Translations under genes and position numbers: made by a program
Assembly: GCF_012911935.1 (NCBI RefSeq)
Contig: NZ_JAAXLA010000009.1
Coordinates: forward strand, 62,001-126,000
Direction of reading: 5' to 3'
Source of the DNA: Pseudonocardia acidicola
GTDB lineage: Bacteria > Actinomycetota > Actinomycetes > Mycobacteriales > Pseudonocardiaceae
DNA length: 64,000 nucleotides
Part shown: in pieces, positions 33,252 to 41,738 of the stretch
Layout of the letters: each line of letters opens with the position of its first letter
Numbering within the stretch: the stretch's first letter is position 1
The notes under the pieces: generated by a model
Told to the model about the DNA's origin: nothing
Seen by the model: the letters and a program-made list of their open reading frames with translations, nothing else
The model's database searches: none

Positions 33252-36200
33252 CTAGTCGACGGTCACCGGACGGCCGGATTCCACCGCCGGGCAGCTGGTC
33301 CGGACCGGGCACCGCTCACAGTCCGGCCCCACCCGTGCGAGAAACGCGGCGCCCGCGGTCTCCTCGGCGCAGTGCCGCACGGTCTCCCGCCACCGGTCCA
33401 GGCCGGCCGCGTCCAGCGGGGGCTGGGCCGGCTCCTTCGGTTGGCCACCGGCCTTGCGGTCGGCGAGGTAGACCAGCCGGGCCCCGCCGGGCGCGACGCC
33501 GGTGTCGAGCAGCTCGCCGAACGCGCCGAGTGCCGCGGCGAGCTGGTAGACGGCCAACTGGGGGTGCTCGGCGGCCTGCCGGGCCGTCACCGCGGTCTTG
33601 CCGGTCTTGATGTCGACGACCACCGGCCGGCCCTGGGCATCGACCTCCAGCCGGTCGACCCGGCCGCGCAGCCGCAGCCAGGGGCCGCCCTTGCGGGCGG
33701 CGCCGTCCGGGTCGGGGCCGTCGACGCCGTCCGGGTCGGGGCCGGCCAGGTCGAGCTGCACCGGTTGCTCGACGGCCACCAGCTGCAGGCCCTCGGCCCG
33801 GCTGGAGCGCACCCAGCCGTCGAACGCGGCCAGCATCGCGCGCACCCGGACCAGCTCCCGGCGGCCGAACCAGGGCGCGCCGGTGTCGAGCCGCGACCAC
33901 GCCGAGCGCAGTGCGGTCTCCAGCTCCGCGGTGTCGGCGCCGGCCGCGCTGGCCTGCACCAGGGCGTGCACCAGCGACCCGGTGACCGCGGCGAGCGCGC
34001 CGACCTCACCGCCGCCGTGCCGTTCCAGCACCCAGCGCAGCGGGCACGCGACGATCTTCTCCACGTCCGACGGGGACACCGGGATGACCTCCCCGGGCAC
34101 CCGCAGCGGCGCCTCGGTGGACGGCGGGGCGACGCCGTACCAGTCGTCGGGGTGGGCGCCGGGGACACCGTCGGCGGCGAGCCTGGCCAGCTGCGTCGCG
34201 GCGCGCCGGCGCCGCTGCGCCCGGGCCGGGTCGCCGTTGTCGGGTTCGCACACCGCACGGCGCAGCTCGCCGACCAGTTCGGCCAGCACGAGCGCCCGGC
34301 CGGGCCGGTGCACCACGCGGCCCTCGGCCGGGCCCGCGGGCAGCGGGTCGAGCTCGTCGAGGAACCGGGAGGGCTGCTCGTCCTCCCCCTGCACCGCGCT
34401 CACCAGCAGCTTCTGCTTCGCCCGGGTGCACGCGACGTAGAACAACCGCCGTTCCTCGGCCAGCAGCGGCGCCACCCGGGACACGGTGTCGGCGGCCGCA
34501 CCGGGCTCGGCGACGCCCGCCATCAGGTCGACGAGCCGCTCGGTGCCCAGCAGGCTGCCGCGCAGCCGCAGGTCGGGCCAGCTGCCCTCCTGGACGCCCG
34601 GCACCGCGACGACCTGCCACTCCCGGCCGCGCGCCGCGTGCGCGGTGAGCAGCGAGACCGCCTCGCCGCGGGGCGCCCGCGGAGCCAGCGTGTCGCCCGG
34701 GAGCTGCTGGTCGGTGAGGTACTCGGTGAACCCGGCGACATCGGCGCCCGGCAGCCGGTCGGTGTAGCGGGCCGCGGCGTCGAACAGCGCGAGAACGGCG
34801 TCGAGGTCACGGTCGGCGGCCGCGCCGACCGGCCCGCCCCGGGCGCTCGCCTCGCTCCAGCGCTGCGCGAGGCCGGTCTGCTGCCAGACCCGCCAGAGCA
34901 CCTCTTCGACGGTCTGCCCGTCGCGCGCCGCCGCCGCCGCCGCGGCCAGCAGGGCGCCGACCTTGCGCAGCGGCGCGGTCTCGTTCGCCGGCAGCGCGGC
35001 CAGCGGGTCGGGGTGGCCGTGCGCAGCCGAGCGCAGCGCCTCGACCAGCAGCGGGTCGCTGCCGGAGCGCTCGGCGTCGGCGGCCAGGCCCGCCGCGGTT
35101 CCGGTGACCGCAGCGGCTCCGTTCGTCGCAGCGGTGCCGTCAGCGGGCGGAGCTCCGTGGGCCGGCCCGGCTCCGGCGGATCCGGCCGCCTCGGCCCCGG
35201 CGCCGCCGGGCACCGGCCGATCGGGTGCGCCCGCCCCGCCCCGCTGCCCGGCCGCGTGCAGCCGCAGCAGCCCGCGGCGCAACCGGCGCATCCGCATGGG
35301 GTCGCCCGATCCCAGTGCCGAGGTGAGCAGCGCGGCGGCCGCGTCGGCGTCGATCTCCCCGGGCCGGACGGCGTAGCGCAGCACCATCAGCAGGGGCAGC
35401 ACCGCGGGCTGACGGGCCAGCGGCAGCTCGTCGGGCGGCGCGGAGATGGGCACTCCGGCAGCCACCAGCGCACGGCGCAGCGCGGGCAGCGACCGGCGGG
35501 TGGAGCGGGCCAGCACGGCCATCTCCGACCAGGGCACCCCGTCGTTGAGGTGTGCCCGGCGCAGCTGGTCGGCGATCCAGCCGGCCTCGCTGGCCGTCGA
35601 GGAGAAGACCCTGACCAGCACCGAACCCGGTTCCGGTGCGTCGGCGGGGACGTCGCGCGGCGGCGCGACGCGCTCCCGGCCCTCGCCGGCGCCGGGCAAC
35701 CGGGCCACCAGCCGGGCCGCGGCGGCACGCAGTTCGTCGGCGCTGCGGTGGTCGATGGTGAGCAGCGCCGTCTCCGCATCGACGGCGCGCAGCCCGCTCG
35801 GATCGGCACCGCGGAAGTTGAGCACCGCCTGGTCGGGGTCACCGGCCAGCAGGGTCGTCTCCGCGGTCAGCCCGAGCACCCGGACGAGCTCCATCTGCTG
35901 CGGGTCGAGGTCCTGCGCGTCGTCGACCAGCAGGTGCCGGACGCGTTCGCGCTCGGCGGCGAGCAGCTCCGGATCCGACGCCAGCGCGTCGAGCGCCGCG
36001 GCGACGAGCTCCGCGGAGTCGAGCGCGGGCGCGGTGGCCTGCGGCGCCCCCCGGCCCGCGGCCCCGCGCAACAGGATGACGTGCTCGTAGCTGCGGAAGA
36101 AGCGGCCCGCGGCCGTCCACTCCGGAACATCGTGCCGGTGGCCCAGCTCGGTGAGCTCGTCGGGACCGAGACCGCGCTCGGCGGCGCGCAGCAACAGTTC

Positions 36201-36797
36201 GCGCAGCTCGGCGGCGAACCCCGGCAGGCCCAACGCCGGACGCAGCCGATCGGGCCATCCGGAATCGGGAGCCGCGCCGGTGAGCTCACCGGCCAGCAGG
36301 TCGCGCACCACCGCGTCCTGCTCCGCGCCGGCGAGCAGCCGGGGCGGCGGGTCCTCGTTGCGCGCGGCATGCAGCCGCAGCACCCCGAACGCGTAGGAGT
36401 GCACGGTGCGGACCAGGGTCTCCCGGGTGGTGCGGAACCCGCCCGGGGCGACGTCGAGCGCGGGATCGTGGATCAGCTCGGTCAACCGCTCGCGCAGCTC
36501 TCCCGCGGTGCGCCTGCTGCCGACGAGCAGCAGGATCCGCTCGGGCGTCACACCCGACCGCACCCGGCGCGCGATGGACTCCAGCAGCAGCGTCGTCTTG
36601 CCGGTGCCCGGGCCGCCGACCACCCGCAACAGGCCGGCGCGGTGCTCCAGGACCCGGCGCGCCACGTCGTCCCACCCGGGTTCGGGGACCTCGGGGCGGG
36701 GCCGCCGGACGAGCTCGGGCACCGGGCGGGGGCGTGCACCCGGGCCGGCGCTCGAACGATCGGAGAGGGCCACGACGGCGATGCAACCACGTGCCAC
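33252..36797 (-). CDS. adnA: AdnA-type helicase-nuclease subunit with Fe-S nuclease domain
   Basis: An 1181-residue partner of AdnB. Walker A GGPGTGKTTLLLESI near residue 62, motif II LLVDDAQDLDPQQMEL near 290, and motif VI FYVACTRAKQKLLVSAV near 790. The RecB/AddB-like nuclease has VVVDIKTGKTAV with QLAVYQLAAAL, and cysteines ACPLRWVLE plus CERCPVRTSC at the end that fit a 4Fe-4S cluster. A Gly/Ala/Pro-rich insert of about 60 residues (near 535-595) interrupts the motor. Possible starts: GTG 36797 or GTG 36773, neither with a good ribosome site. Divergent from the LipV-like gene by about 42 bp. Confidence 0.88.
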   Translation of the reverse strand: MARGCIAVVALSDRSSAGPGARPRPVPELVRRPRPEVPEPGWDDVARRVLEHRAGLLRVVGGPGTGKTTLLLESIARRVRSGVTPERILLLVGSRRTAGELRERLTELIHDPALDVAPGGFRTTRETLVRTVHSYAFGVLRLHAARNEDPPPRLLAGAEQDAVVRDLLAGELTGAAPDSGWPDRLRPALGLPGFAAELRELLLRAAERGLGPDELTELGHRHDVPEWTAAGRFFRSYEHVILLRGAAGRGAPQATAPALDSAELVAAALDALASDPELLAAERERVRHLLVDDAQDLDPQQMELVRVLGLTAETTLLAGDPDQAVLNFRGADPSGLRAVDAETALLTIDHRSADELRAAAARLVARLPGAGEGRERVAPPRDVPADAPEPGSVLVRVFSSTASEAGWIADQLRRAHLNDGVPWSEMAVLARSTRRSLPALRRALVAAGVPISAPPDELPLARQPAVLPLLMVLRYAVRPGEIDADAAAALLTSALGSGDPMRMRRLRRGLLRLHAAGQRGGAGAPDRPVPGGAGAEAAGSAGAGPAHGAPPADGTAATNGAAAVTGTAAGLAADAERSGSDPLLVEALRSAAHGHPDPLAALPANETAPLRKVGALLAAAAAAARDGQTVEEVLWRVWQQTGLAQRWSEASARGGPVGAAADRDLDAVLALFDAAARYTDRLPGADVAGFTEYLTDQQLPGDTLAPRAPRGEAVSLLTAHAARGREWQVVAVPGVQEGSWPDLRLRGSLLGTERLVDLMAGVAEPGAAADTVSRVAPLLAEERRLFYVACTRAKQKLLVSAVQGEDEQPSRFLDELDPLPAGPAEGRVVHRPGRALVLAELVGELRRAVCEPDNGDPARAQRRRRAATQLARLAADGVPGAHPDDWYGVAPPSTEAPLRVPGEVIPVSPSDVEKIVACPLRWVLERHGGGEVGALAAVTGSLVHALVQASAAGADTAELETALRSAWSRLDTGAPWFGRRELVRVRAMLAAFDGWVRSSRAEGLQLVAVEQPVQLDLAGPDPDGVDGPDPDGAARKGGPWLRLRGRVDRLEVDAQGRPVVVDIKTGKTAVTARQAAEHPQLAVYQLAAALGAFGELLDTGVAPGGARLVYLADRKAGGQPKEPAQPPLDAAGLDRWRETVRHCAEETAGAAFLARVGPDCERCPVRTSCPAVESGRPVTVD

Positions 36798-36839
36798 CGA
36801 CAGTTCGAGCGCTCACCCCGGTTTGGCACGATCACGATC

Positions 36840-37619
36840 GTGTCCGAGAGCGCTCGCCGACTGCACGTCCATACCTACGGCACCCCGTCCGGCATTCCCG
36901 TGCTGGCCCTGCACGGCGTGACCGGGCACGGCGCCCGCTGGCAGCCGCTGGCCGACGCGCTACCCGAACTGCGCTGGATCGGAGTGGATCTGCGTGGGCA
37001 CGGTCGCTCGCCGTGGAGCCCGCCGTGGAGCATCGAGCAGCACGTCGCAGACGCCCTCGCGGTGCTGGACCGGCTGAAGATCGAGGACGTCGCCGTGGTC
37101 GGGCACTCCTTCGGCGGGGCGGTCGCCGTTCACCTGGCCCGGGCCGCGCCGGACCGGGTGGAGCGGCTCGTGCTGCTGGACCCGGCGATCGGGCTCGACC
37201 CCGACGACATGCTGGAGACCGCCGAGGAGACCCGCGCCGACGAGTCCTACCCGGACATCGACGCGGCGCGGGCGGACAAGGCGGAGCGCTGGGAGGGCAT
37301 CTCCCCCGACCTGGTGGAGGCCGAGGTCGCGGCCCACCTCGCGCATCTGGGTGACCGGTGGGAGTGGCGGTACTGCCGGTCGGCCGTGGTCACCGCGTGG
37401 AGCGAGATGGCGCGGCCCGCGCCCACCCCGCCGCCCGGGACCCCGACGCTGCTGATGCCGGCGCTGCAGGCGGACTTCGTCGAGCAGGCCTGGGTGGACC
37501 GCTGCCGCGCCGAGCTCGGCGACGCGCTCACCGTCGCCGAGGTCGACGCCGGGCACATGCTGTACATGGAGCGGACGGCCGAGGTGGCCAAGCACATCCA
37601 CGAGTTCATCGTCGGCTGA
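36840..37619 (+). CDS. LipV-like alpha/beta hydrolase
   Basis: A 259-residue alpha/beta hydrolase (Rv3203/LipV position). Nucleophile elbow GHSFGG near residue 93, oxyanion-type LHGVTGHG near 25, DLRGHGRS, and the catalytic His in DAGHMLYMER near 243. No signal peptide, so cytoplasmic. GTG start at 36840-36842. It is divergent from adnA and is followed 13 bp later by the alkyltransferase-like gene, as in M. tuberculosis Rv3203-Rv3204. Substrate unknown. Confidence 0.9.
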   Translation: MSESARRLHVHTYGTPSGIPVLALHGVTGHGARWQPLADALPELRWIGVDLRGHGRSPWSPPWSIEQHVADALAVLDRLKIEDVAVVGHSFGGAVAVHLARAAPDRVERLVLLDPAIGLDPDDMLETAEETRADESYPDIDAARADKAERWEGISPDLVEAEVAAHLAHLGDRWEWRYCRSAVVTAWSEMARPAPTPPPGTPTLLMPALQADFVEQAWVDRCRAELGDALTVAEVDAGHMLYMERTAEVAKHIHEFIVG

Positions 37620-37632
37620 TCGGAGCCCGGCC

Positions 37633-37917
37633 ATGGACGAGGAGACGGTCGAGCGGGTGCGCGAGGTGGTCGCGGCCATCCCGCCCGGGCAGACGCTGAG
37701 CTACGGCGAGGTGGCGGCGCGGGCGGGGCTGCGCTCGCCACGGCTGGTCGGCCGGATCCTCGCCGAGGACGGCCACGACCTGCCCTGGCACCGGGTGCTG
37801 CGCGCCGACGGGACGTGCGCGCCGCACATCGCGGCCGAGCAGTCCGCTCGGCTGCGGGCCGAGGGGGTGCTGCTGGTCGGCGGCCGGTTGCCCGCGGAGC
37901 GGCGCCGCCGGGGCTGA
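37633..37917 (+). CDS. Alkyltransferase-like protein (ATL), DNA-lesion binder without active Cys
   Basis: A 94-residue protein of the O6-alkylguanine-DNA methyltransferase fold. The active-site motif PCHRV is PWHRV (residues 51-55 approx.), so Trp replaces the alkyl-accepting Cys. This defines ATL proteins, which bind O6-alkylguanine and flag it for nucleotide excision repair. The helix-turn-helix part GQTLSYGEVAARAGLRSPRLVGRIL is intact. ATG at 37633. Rv3204 position. Its 3' flank abuts a truncated sirohydrochlorin chelatase on the other strand, so a deletion ended close to this gene. Confidence 0.9.
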   Translation: MDEETVERVREVVAAIPPGQTLSYGEVAARAGLRSPRLVGRILAEDGHDLPWHRVLRADGTCAPHIAAEQSARLRAEGVLLVGGRLPAERRRRG

Positions 37918-37950
37918 CCAGCCGGGCGGGCGCGCGGTCAGCGGAGCTGC

Positions 37951-38133
37951 GACGACCGTACGGTCCAGGCCCGCCGCCACCTCGGCGACGGCCGGGCGCC
38001 GGACGTCGAGGTAGCCGATCCGCACCTCGACGGCCACCTGCACGGCTGCGGACGCCGCGATCTGCTGCACGACCTCGTCGGCCGCGTCGGACCGGCTGCC
38101 GTGCGCCACCAGTACCAGCGGAGGTCCGGTCAC
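37951..38133 (-). pseudogene. Truncated sirohydrochlorin chelatase (CbiX-like), 5' remnant
   Basis: About 61 codons of a CbiX/SirB-type chelatase: VLVAHGSRSDAADEVVQQIA at the start (metal-binding His in VAHGS) and RIGYLDVRRPAVAEVAAGL. Family members are normally well over 100, often about 240, residues. After LDRTVV the similarity stops and the frame runs on antisense through the alkyltransferase-like gene to 37606. The GTG start overlaps the preceding gene stop (GTGA at 38130-38133), so it was once the last, coupled gene of the nitrite/siroheme operon. Confidence 0.75.
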
Positions 38134-39332
38134 GGGGCGCCCCCGTGCACGCAGTGCCCCCCGACCGGCACCGGACCGGCCGCCGGGTCCAGGGCCAGCC
38201 GGTAGCCGCGTTTGACGACGGTCTGCACCAGCTTCGGCTCGCCGAGGGCGGCGCGCAGCCGGGCCACCGCGGTCTCCACCGCATGCTCGTCGTCCCCGCC
38301 GCCGGGCAGCGTGCCGAGCAGTTCGGCCCGCGACACCACGCGCCCGGGCCGTCGCGCCAGCACGCGCAGCAGCGCCATCCCGGTCGGCGGCACCGTCCGC
38401 AGCGCTCCGTCGACCAGCACGGCGTGCCCGCGCAGCTCGAGCCGGTGACCGGCCACCGGTAGGCGTCGCGCCCGGGCCGGCGCCTCGGCCTCCAGAGCAC
38501 GGACCATCGCCCCGAGCCGGGAGCGCTGCGGCTGCACGGTGGGGACGTCGACGGCCTCCAGCGGTGCCGCGGTCACCGGCCCGACGCACAGCGCCAGCAC
38601 CGGGCCGCGCAGCGCCGTGAGCAGTTCCTCCCGCACCCCGCGCTCGCCGGCCCGCGCCAGCAGGCTGGCCGCGGCGGGCGCGCTGGTGAAGGCGAGGATG
38701 TCGATGCCACCGGCCAGCACGGTGTCGGTGAGCCGGTCCATCGGGCCGAGGTCGGCCGGCGGGACCCACCGGTACACCGGCACCTCGACGACCTCGGCGC
38801 CGGCCAGGGTGAGTGCCTCGACCATGTCCGGCAGCGGCTCCCCGTGCAGCTGGACGGCGATGCGCCGGCCCTCGACACCCGCGTCGAGCAGGTACTCGAG
38901 CACCTCGGCGGATGATTCCGACGGCGGTGACCACGCATCGGTCAGTCCGGACGCCCGGATCGCGCCGCGCGCCTTCGGTCCGCGGGCCAGCAGCGTCCCG
39001 CTGCCGAGCGCGGCGAGCAGGTCCTCGCCCATCCCCCAGCCCTCGGCGGCCTCGATCCAGCCGCGGAAGCCGATGCCCGTGGTGGCGACCGTGATGTCCG
39101 GGGGCCGGGCGACGAGCGCCCGGGTACTCGCCAGCAGCTCCGTGTCGTCGGCCAGCGGCACGATCCGCAACGTCGGGCCGTGCTGCACGGTGGCTCCGCG
39201 GCGCTCGAGCATGGTGCCCAGCTCCTCGGCCCGGCGGGCGGCGGTGATGCCGACGGTGAAGCCGGCCAGCGGCGGCACGGCGGCGGGATCGGAGTTCTGG
39301 TCCACGAGAGGCTCCACGGCTTGCATTGTCAC
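38130..39332 (-). CDS. Uroporphyrinogen-III synthase fused to winged-helix DNA-binding domain
   Basis: A 400-residue fusion. Residues about 20-275 are a HemD-like synthase (VGITAARRAEELGTMLERRGA; ILAFTSAPAAASLL; ALCVGPVTAAPLEA). Residues about 305-385 are an OmpR-type winged helix (TGMALLRVLARRPGRVVSRAELLG; AVETAVARLRAALGEPKLVQTVVKRGYRL). Such fusions accompany nirBD in actinobacteria and may both make siroheme precursor and regulate. GTG at 39330-39332 overlaps the nirD stop; an ATG two codons later is an alternative. It appears intact although nirB and the chelatase are broken. Confidence 0.9.
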   Translation of the reverse strand: MTMQAVEPLVDQNSDPAAVPPLAGFTVGITAARRAEELGTMLERRGATVQHGPTLRIVPLADDTELLASTRALVARPPDITVATTGIGFRGWIEAAEGWGMGEDLLAALGSGTLLARGPKARGAIRASGLTDAWSPPSESSAEVLEYLLDAGVEGRRIAVQLHGEPLPDMVEALTLAGAEVVEVPVYRWVPPADLGPMDRLTDTVLAGGIDILAFTSAPAAASLLARAGERGVREELLTALRGPVLALCVGPVTAAPLEAVDVPTVQPQRSRLGAMVRALEAEAPARARRLPVAGHRLELRGHAVLVDGALRTVPPTGMALLRVLARRPGRVVSRAELLGTLPGGGDDEHAVETAVARLRAALGEPKLVQTVVKRGYRLALDPAAGPVPVGGHCVHGGAP

Positions 39333-39685
39333 GGGAGTCCGACCTGCAGGCACCCGTCGGTCAGCCGGAGCGGATAGCAGGGCACCGCCGTGGCCGGGTT
39401 CCCGGGGTCGTCCAGGCAGCGGCCGTCGAGCAGGCTGAACACCTGCTTGTAGACCGGTGACGCGACGGTCGGCACCCCGCCGCGGTCGCCGACGATCCCC
39501 CGGGACAGCACCGCGGCCCCCGAGAACGGGTCGATGTTGCCGATCGCGTGCACCGCGCCGTCGTGGGTCCGGAAGATCGCGATCTGCCGATCGCCGAGCA
39601 GCGCCGCGACCCCACGCTCGGGCTGCAGCCGGTCGTAGCGACACACCGTCTCCCACCGGGTCACCGTTTCCACCACGGCCGTCAT
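39329..39685 (-). CDS. nirD: NirD, small subunit of assimilatory nitrite reductase
   Basis: A 118-residue Rieske-fold NirD (WETVCRYDRLQPERGVAALLGDRQIAIFR; PFSGAAVLSRGIVGDRGG; VASPVYKQVFSLLDGRCLDD). As usual for NirD, the Rieske Cys/His cluster ligands are missing. ATG overlaps the nirB-fragment stop (ATGA at 39682-39685) and its stop overlaps the HemD fusion. NirD works only with NirB, which here lacks its N-terminal two thirds, so this gene probably has no functional partner in this locus. Confidence 0.9.
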   Translation of the reverse strand: MTAVVETVTRWETVCRYDRLQPERGVAALLGDRQIAIFRTHDGAVHAIGNIDPFSGAAVLSRGIVGDRGGVPTVASPVYKQVFSLLDGRCLDDPGNPATAVPCYPLRLTDGCLQVGLP

Positions 39686-40452
39686 CGCTGCACCTGCGGG
39701 AGTCCGATGAGCATCGGTTCACGGGCCGGCACCGGCTGGCCCCGCTCCTCGACGAAGGTGATCGTCGGGTCGGGGGTGTCCGGCGCGTTGACGAACGAGA
39801 CGAACCGGCTGAGTTTCTCCTCGTCCTCGAGAACCCCGCGCCACTCGTCGGCGTAGTCGGCGACGTGCGCCTCCATGGCCGCCTCCAGATCCGCGCAGAT
39901 CCCGAGCGAGTCGTCGACGATCACCGCGCGCAGGTGGTCGAGGCCGCCCTCCATGGCCTCGATCCACGGCGCGGTGCGCTGCAGCCGGTCGGCCGTACGG
40001 ATGTAGAACATCAGGAACCGGTCGATGATCTTCACCAGCGTCTCGGTGTCCACGTCGGAGACGAGCAGCTCGGCGTGCCGCGGGGTGAACCCGCCGTTGC
40101 CGTCGACGTAGAGGTTCCAGCCGTTCTCGGTGGCGATCACGCCGAAGTCCTTCGCCCGCGCCTCGGCGCACTCCCGGGCGCAGCCCGAGACCCCGGACTT
40201 GATCTTGTGTGGGCTGCGCAGGCCCCGGTAGCGCAGCTCCAGCGCGACGGCCAGACCGACCGAGTCCTGCACGCCGTAGCGGCACCAGGTGGTGCCGACG
40301 CACGACTTCACCGTGCGCAGCGACTTGCCGTAGGCGTGGCCCGACTCGAACCCGGCGTCGACGAGGCGGCGCCAGATCGCCGGCAGCTGCTCGACCCGGG
40401 CACCGAACATGTCGATCCGCTGCCCGCCGGTGATCTTGCTGTAGAGCCCGAA
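39682..40452 (-). pseudogene. nirB: nirB 3' fragment (siroheme/4Fe-4S domain of nitrite reductase large subunit)
   Basis: About 256 codons matching the C-terminal third of NirB: GLYSKITGGQRIDMFGARVE, the cluster ligands CVGTTWC and CARECAEA, then FVNAPDTPDPTITFVEERGQ. Full NirB is about 830-850 residues; the FAD/NAD, BFD-type [2Fe-2S] and first ferredoxin-like domains are absent. Upstream, without a gap, is the 5' part of narK in another frame, so a deletion joined the two near 40450. GTG codons at 40473-40476 could restart translation of about 264 residues, but that product could not take electrons from NADH. Confidence 0.88.
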
Positions 40453-41608
40453 GCAACTCGGCCGTCGCGTCACCACCCGCCGCGATCGCCGTCCGCGCCT
40501 TGCCCTGGAAGATCGCCGGGATCATCTTGTGGGTCGATCCGTTGCCCAGCCCGGACAGCACGAACAGCAGCACGAACCCGGCCACGAACAGCGGCAGCGA
40601 GTCGGCCGCGGAGGCGGCCAGCACGATCCCGGCGCCCGCGCCCATCCCGATGAAGTTCAGGCAGGTCACCCTGGCGCCGCCGTAGGCGTCGGCGAGCTTG
40701 CCGCCGTAGGGGCGGATGATCGAACCGAGCAGCGGACCGATGAACGTCACCGCGGCCGCCTGCAGCGGGGTGCGGCCGAACTGGTTCTGCAGCACCAGGC
40801 CGAACGCGAAGCTGTAGCCGATGAAGGAGCCGAACGTTCCGATGTAGAGCAACGACATGATCCAGGTCTGGCGCTCCCGGAGCGACTCGGCGAAGGCGCC
40901 GGTGTCGCCCTGCACCGAGGAGATGTTGTCCATGTACGTCGCGGCGAGCACGGCGGCCACGATGATCAGCGGGATGTAGATGCCGAGCAGGATTCGCGGC
41001 GAGCCGGCCCCCGCGGTCGCGATGACCAGCAACGCCATCAGCTGCACGACCGGGACGCCCAGGTTGCCGCCGCCCGCGTTGAGCCCCAGGGCCCAGCCCT
41101 TGCGCGACTCCGGGAAGAAGGAGTTGATGTTCGTCATCGACGAGGCGAAGTTGCCGCCGCCGACACCCGCGATCGCCGCCACGATCATGAAGGTCGTGTA
41201 CGACGTCTCCGGCTCCATGACGATCAGGGCGAGGATCGTCGGGACCAGCAGCAGCGACGCGCTGATGATCGTCCAGTTGCGGCCGCCGAACCGGGCCACC
41301 GCGAACGTGTAGGGCAGTCGCGATACCGAACCGACCAGCGTCGGCACCGCGACCAGGAAGAACTTGCCCGCCGCGTCGATGCCGTACTGCGGCCCCATGA
41401 ACAGGACCATCACCGACCACAGCGTCCAGATGGAGAAGCCGATGTGCTCCGACAGGATCGAGAACCACAGGTTGCGATTGGCGATCCGCTTGCCGGTGCG
41501 CTCCCAGAAGCCCGGGTCCTCGGGTTCCCAGTGGTCGATCCACCGGCCCGGCAGCACGCCCCTGCCACCGTGCGCCGAGTCCGATTCCGCCGTGGGCGTC
41601 ATGGTCAT
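40450..41608 (-). pseudogene. narK: narK 5' fragment (nitrate/nitrite MFS transporter), truncated by deletion
   Basis: About 385 codons of a NarK-type transporter: WIDHWEPEDPGFWERTGKRIANRNLWFSI at the N-terminus (in full at 41460-41550), nitrate signatures GVGGGNFASSMTNINSFFP and LGLNAGGGNLGVPVVQL, then GNGSTHKMIPAIF near 357. Similarity ends near AIAAGGDATAEL; the last helices are gone and the frame continues out of phase through the nirB fragment to 39719. ATG with GGGAGGA at 41606-41608. Loss of the last two or so helices should abolish transport. Confidence 0.85.
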
Positions 41609-41738
41609 GCCGGTCCTCCCGAATGGTCACCCGTTGCCAGGTGCCTGACGGTAGGAACGGCGCATTACCCGCTCATGGCCCCGTGTGACGGCGAGGAAAA
41701 CCGGTTCTCAACCTCGGCGGGCCGAGACTGTGAGCCCG

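Noticed and set aside
37606..37950. Continuation of the CbiX frame through the alkyltransferase-like gene
   Set aside because: No chelatase similarity; it is the antisense shadow of a well-conserved gene.
39719..41608. A 629-codon open frame read as one NarK fusion protein
   Set aside because: The last 240 codons are the nirB fragment in the wrong frame, giving Arg/Pro-rich nonsense; it is a truncation, not a designed fusion.
41640..41720. GlnR box upstream of narK
   Set aside because: GTCAC and GTAAT half-sites are present but spacing and the second half-sites do not match the consensus well enough.
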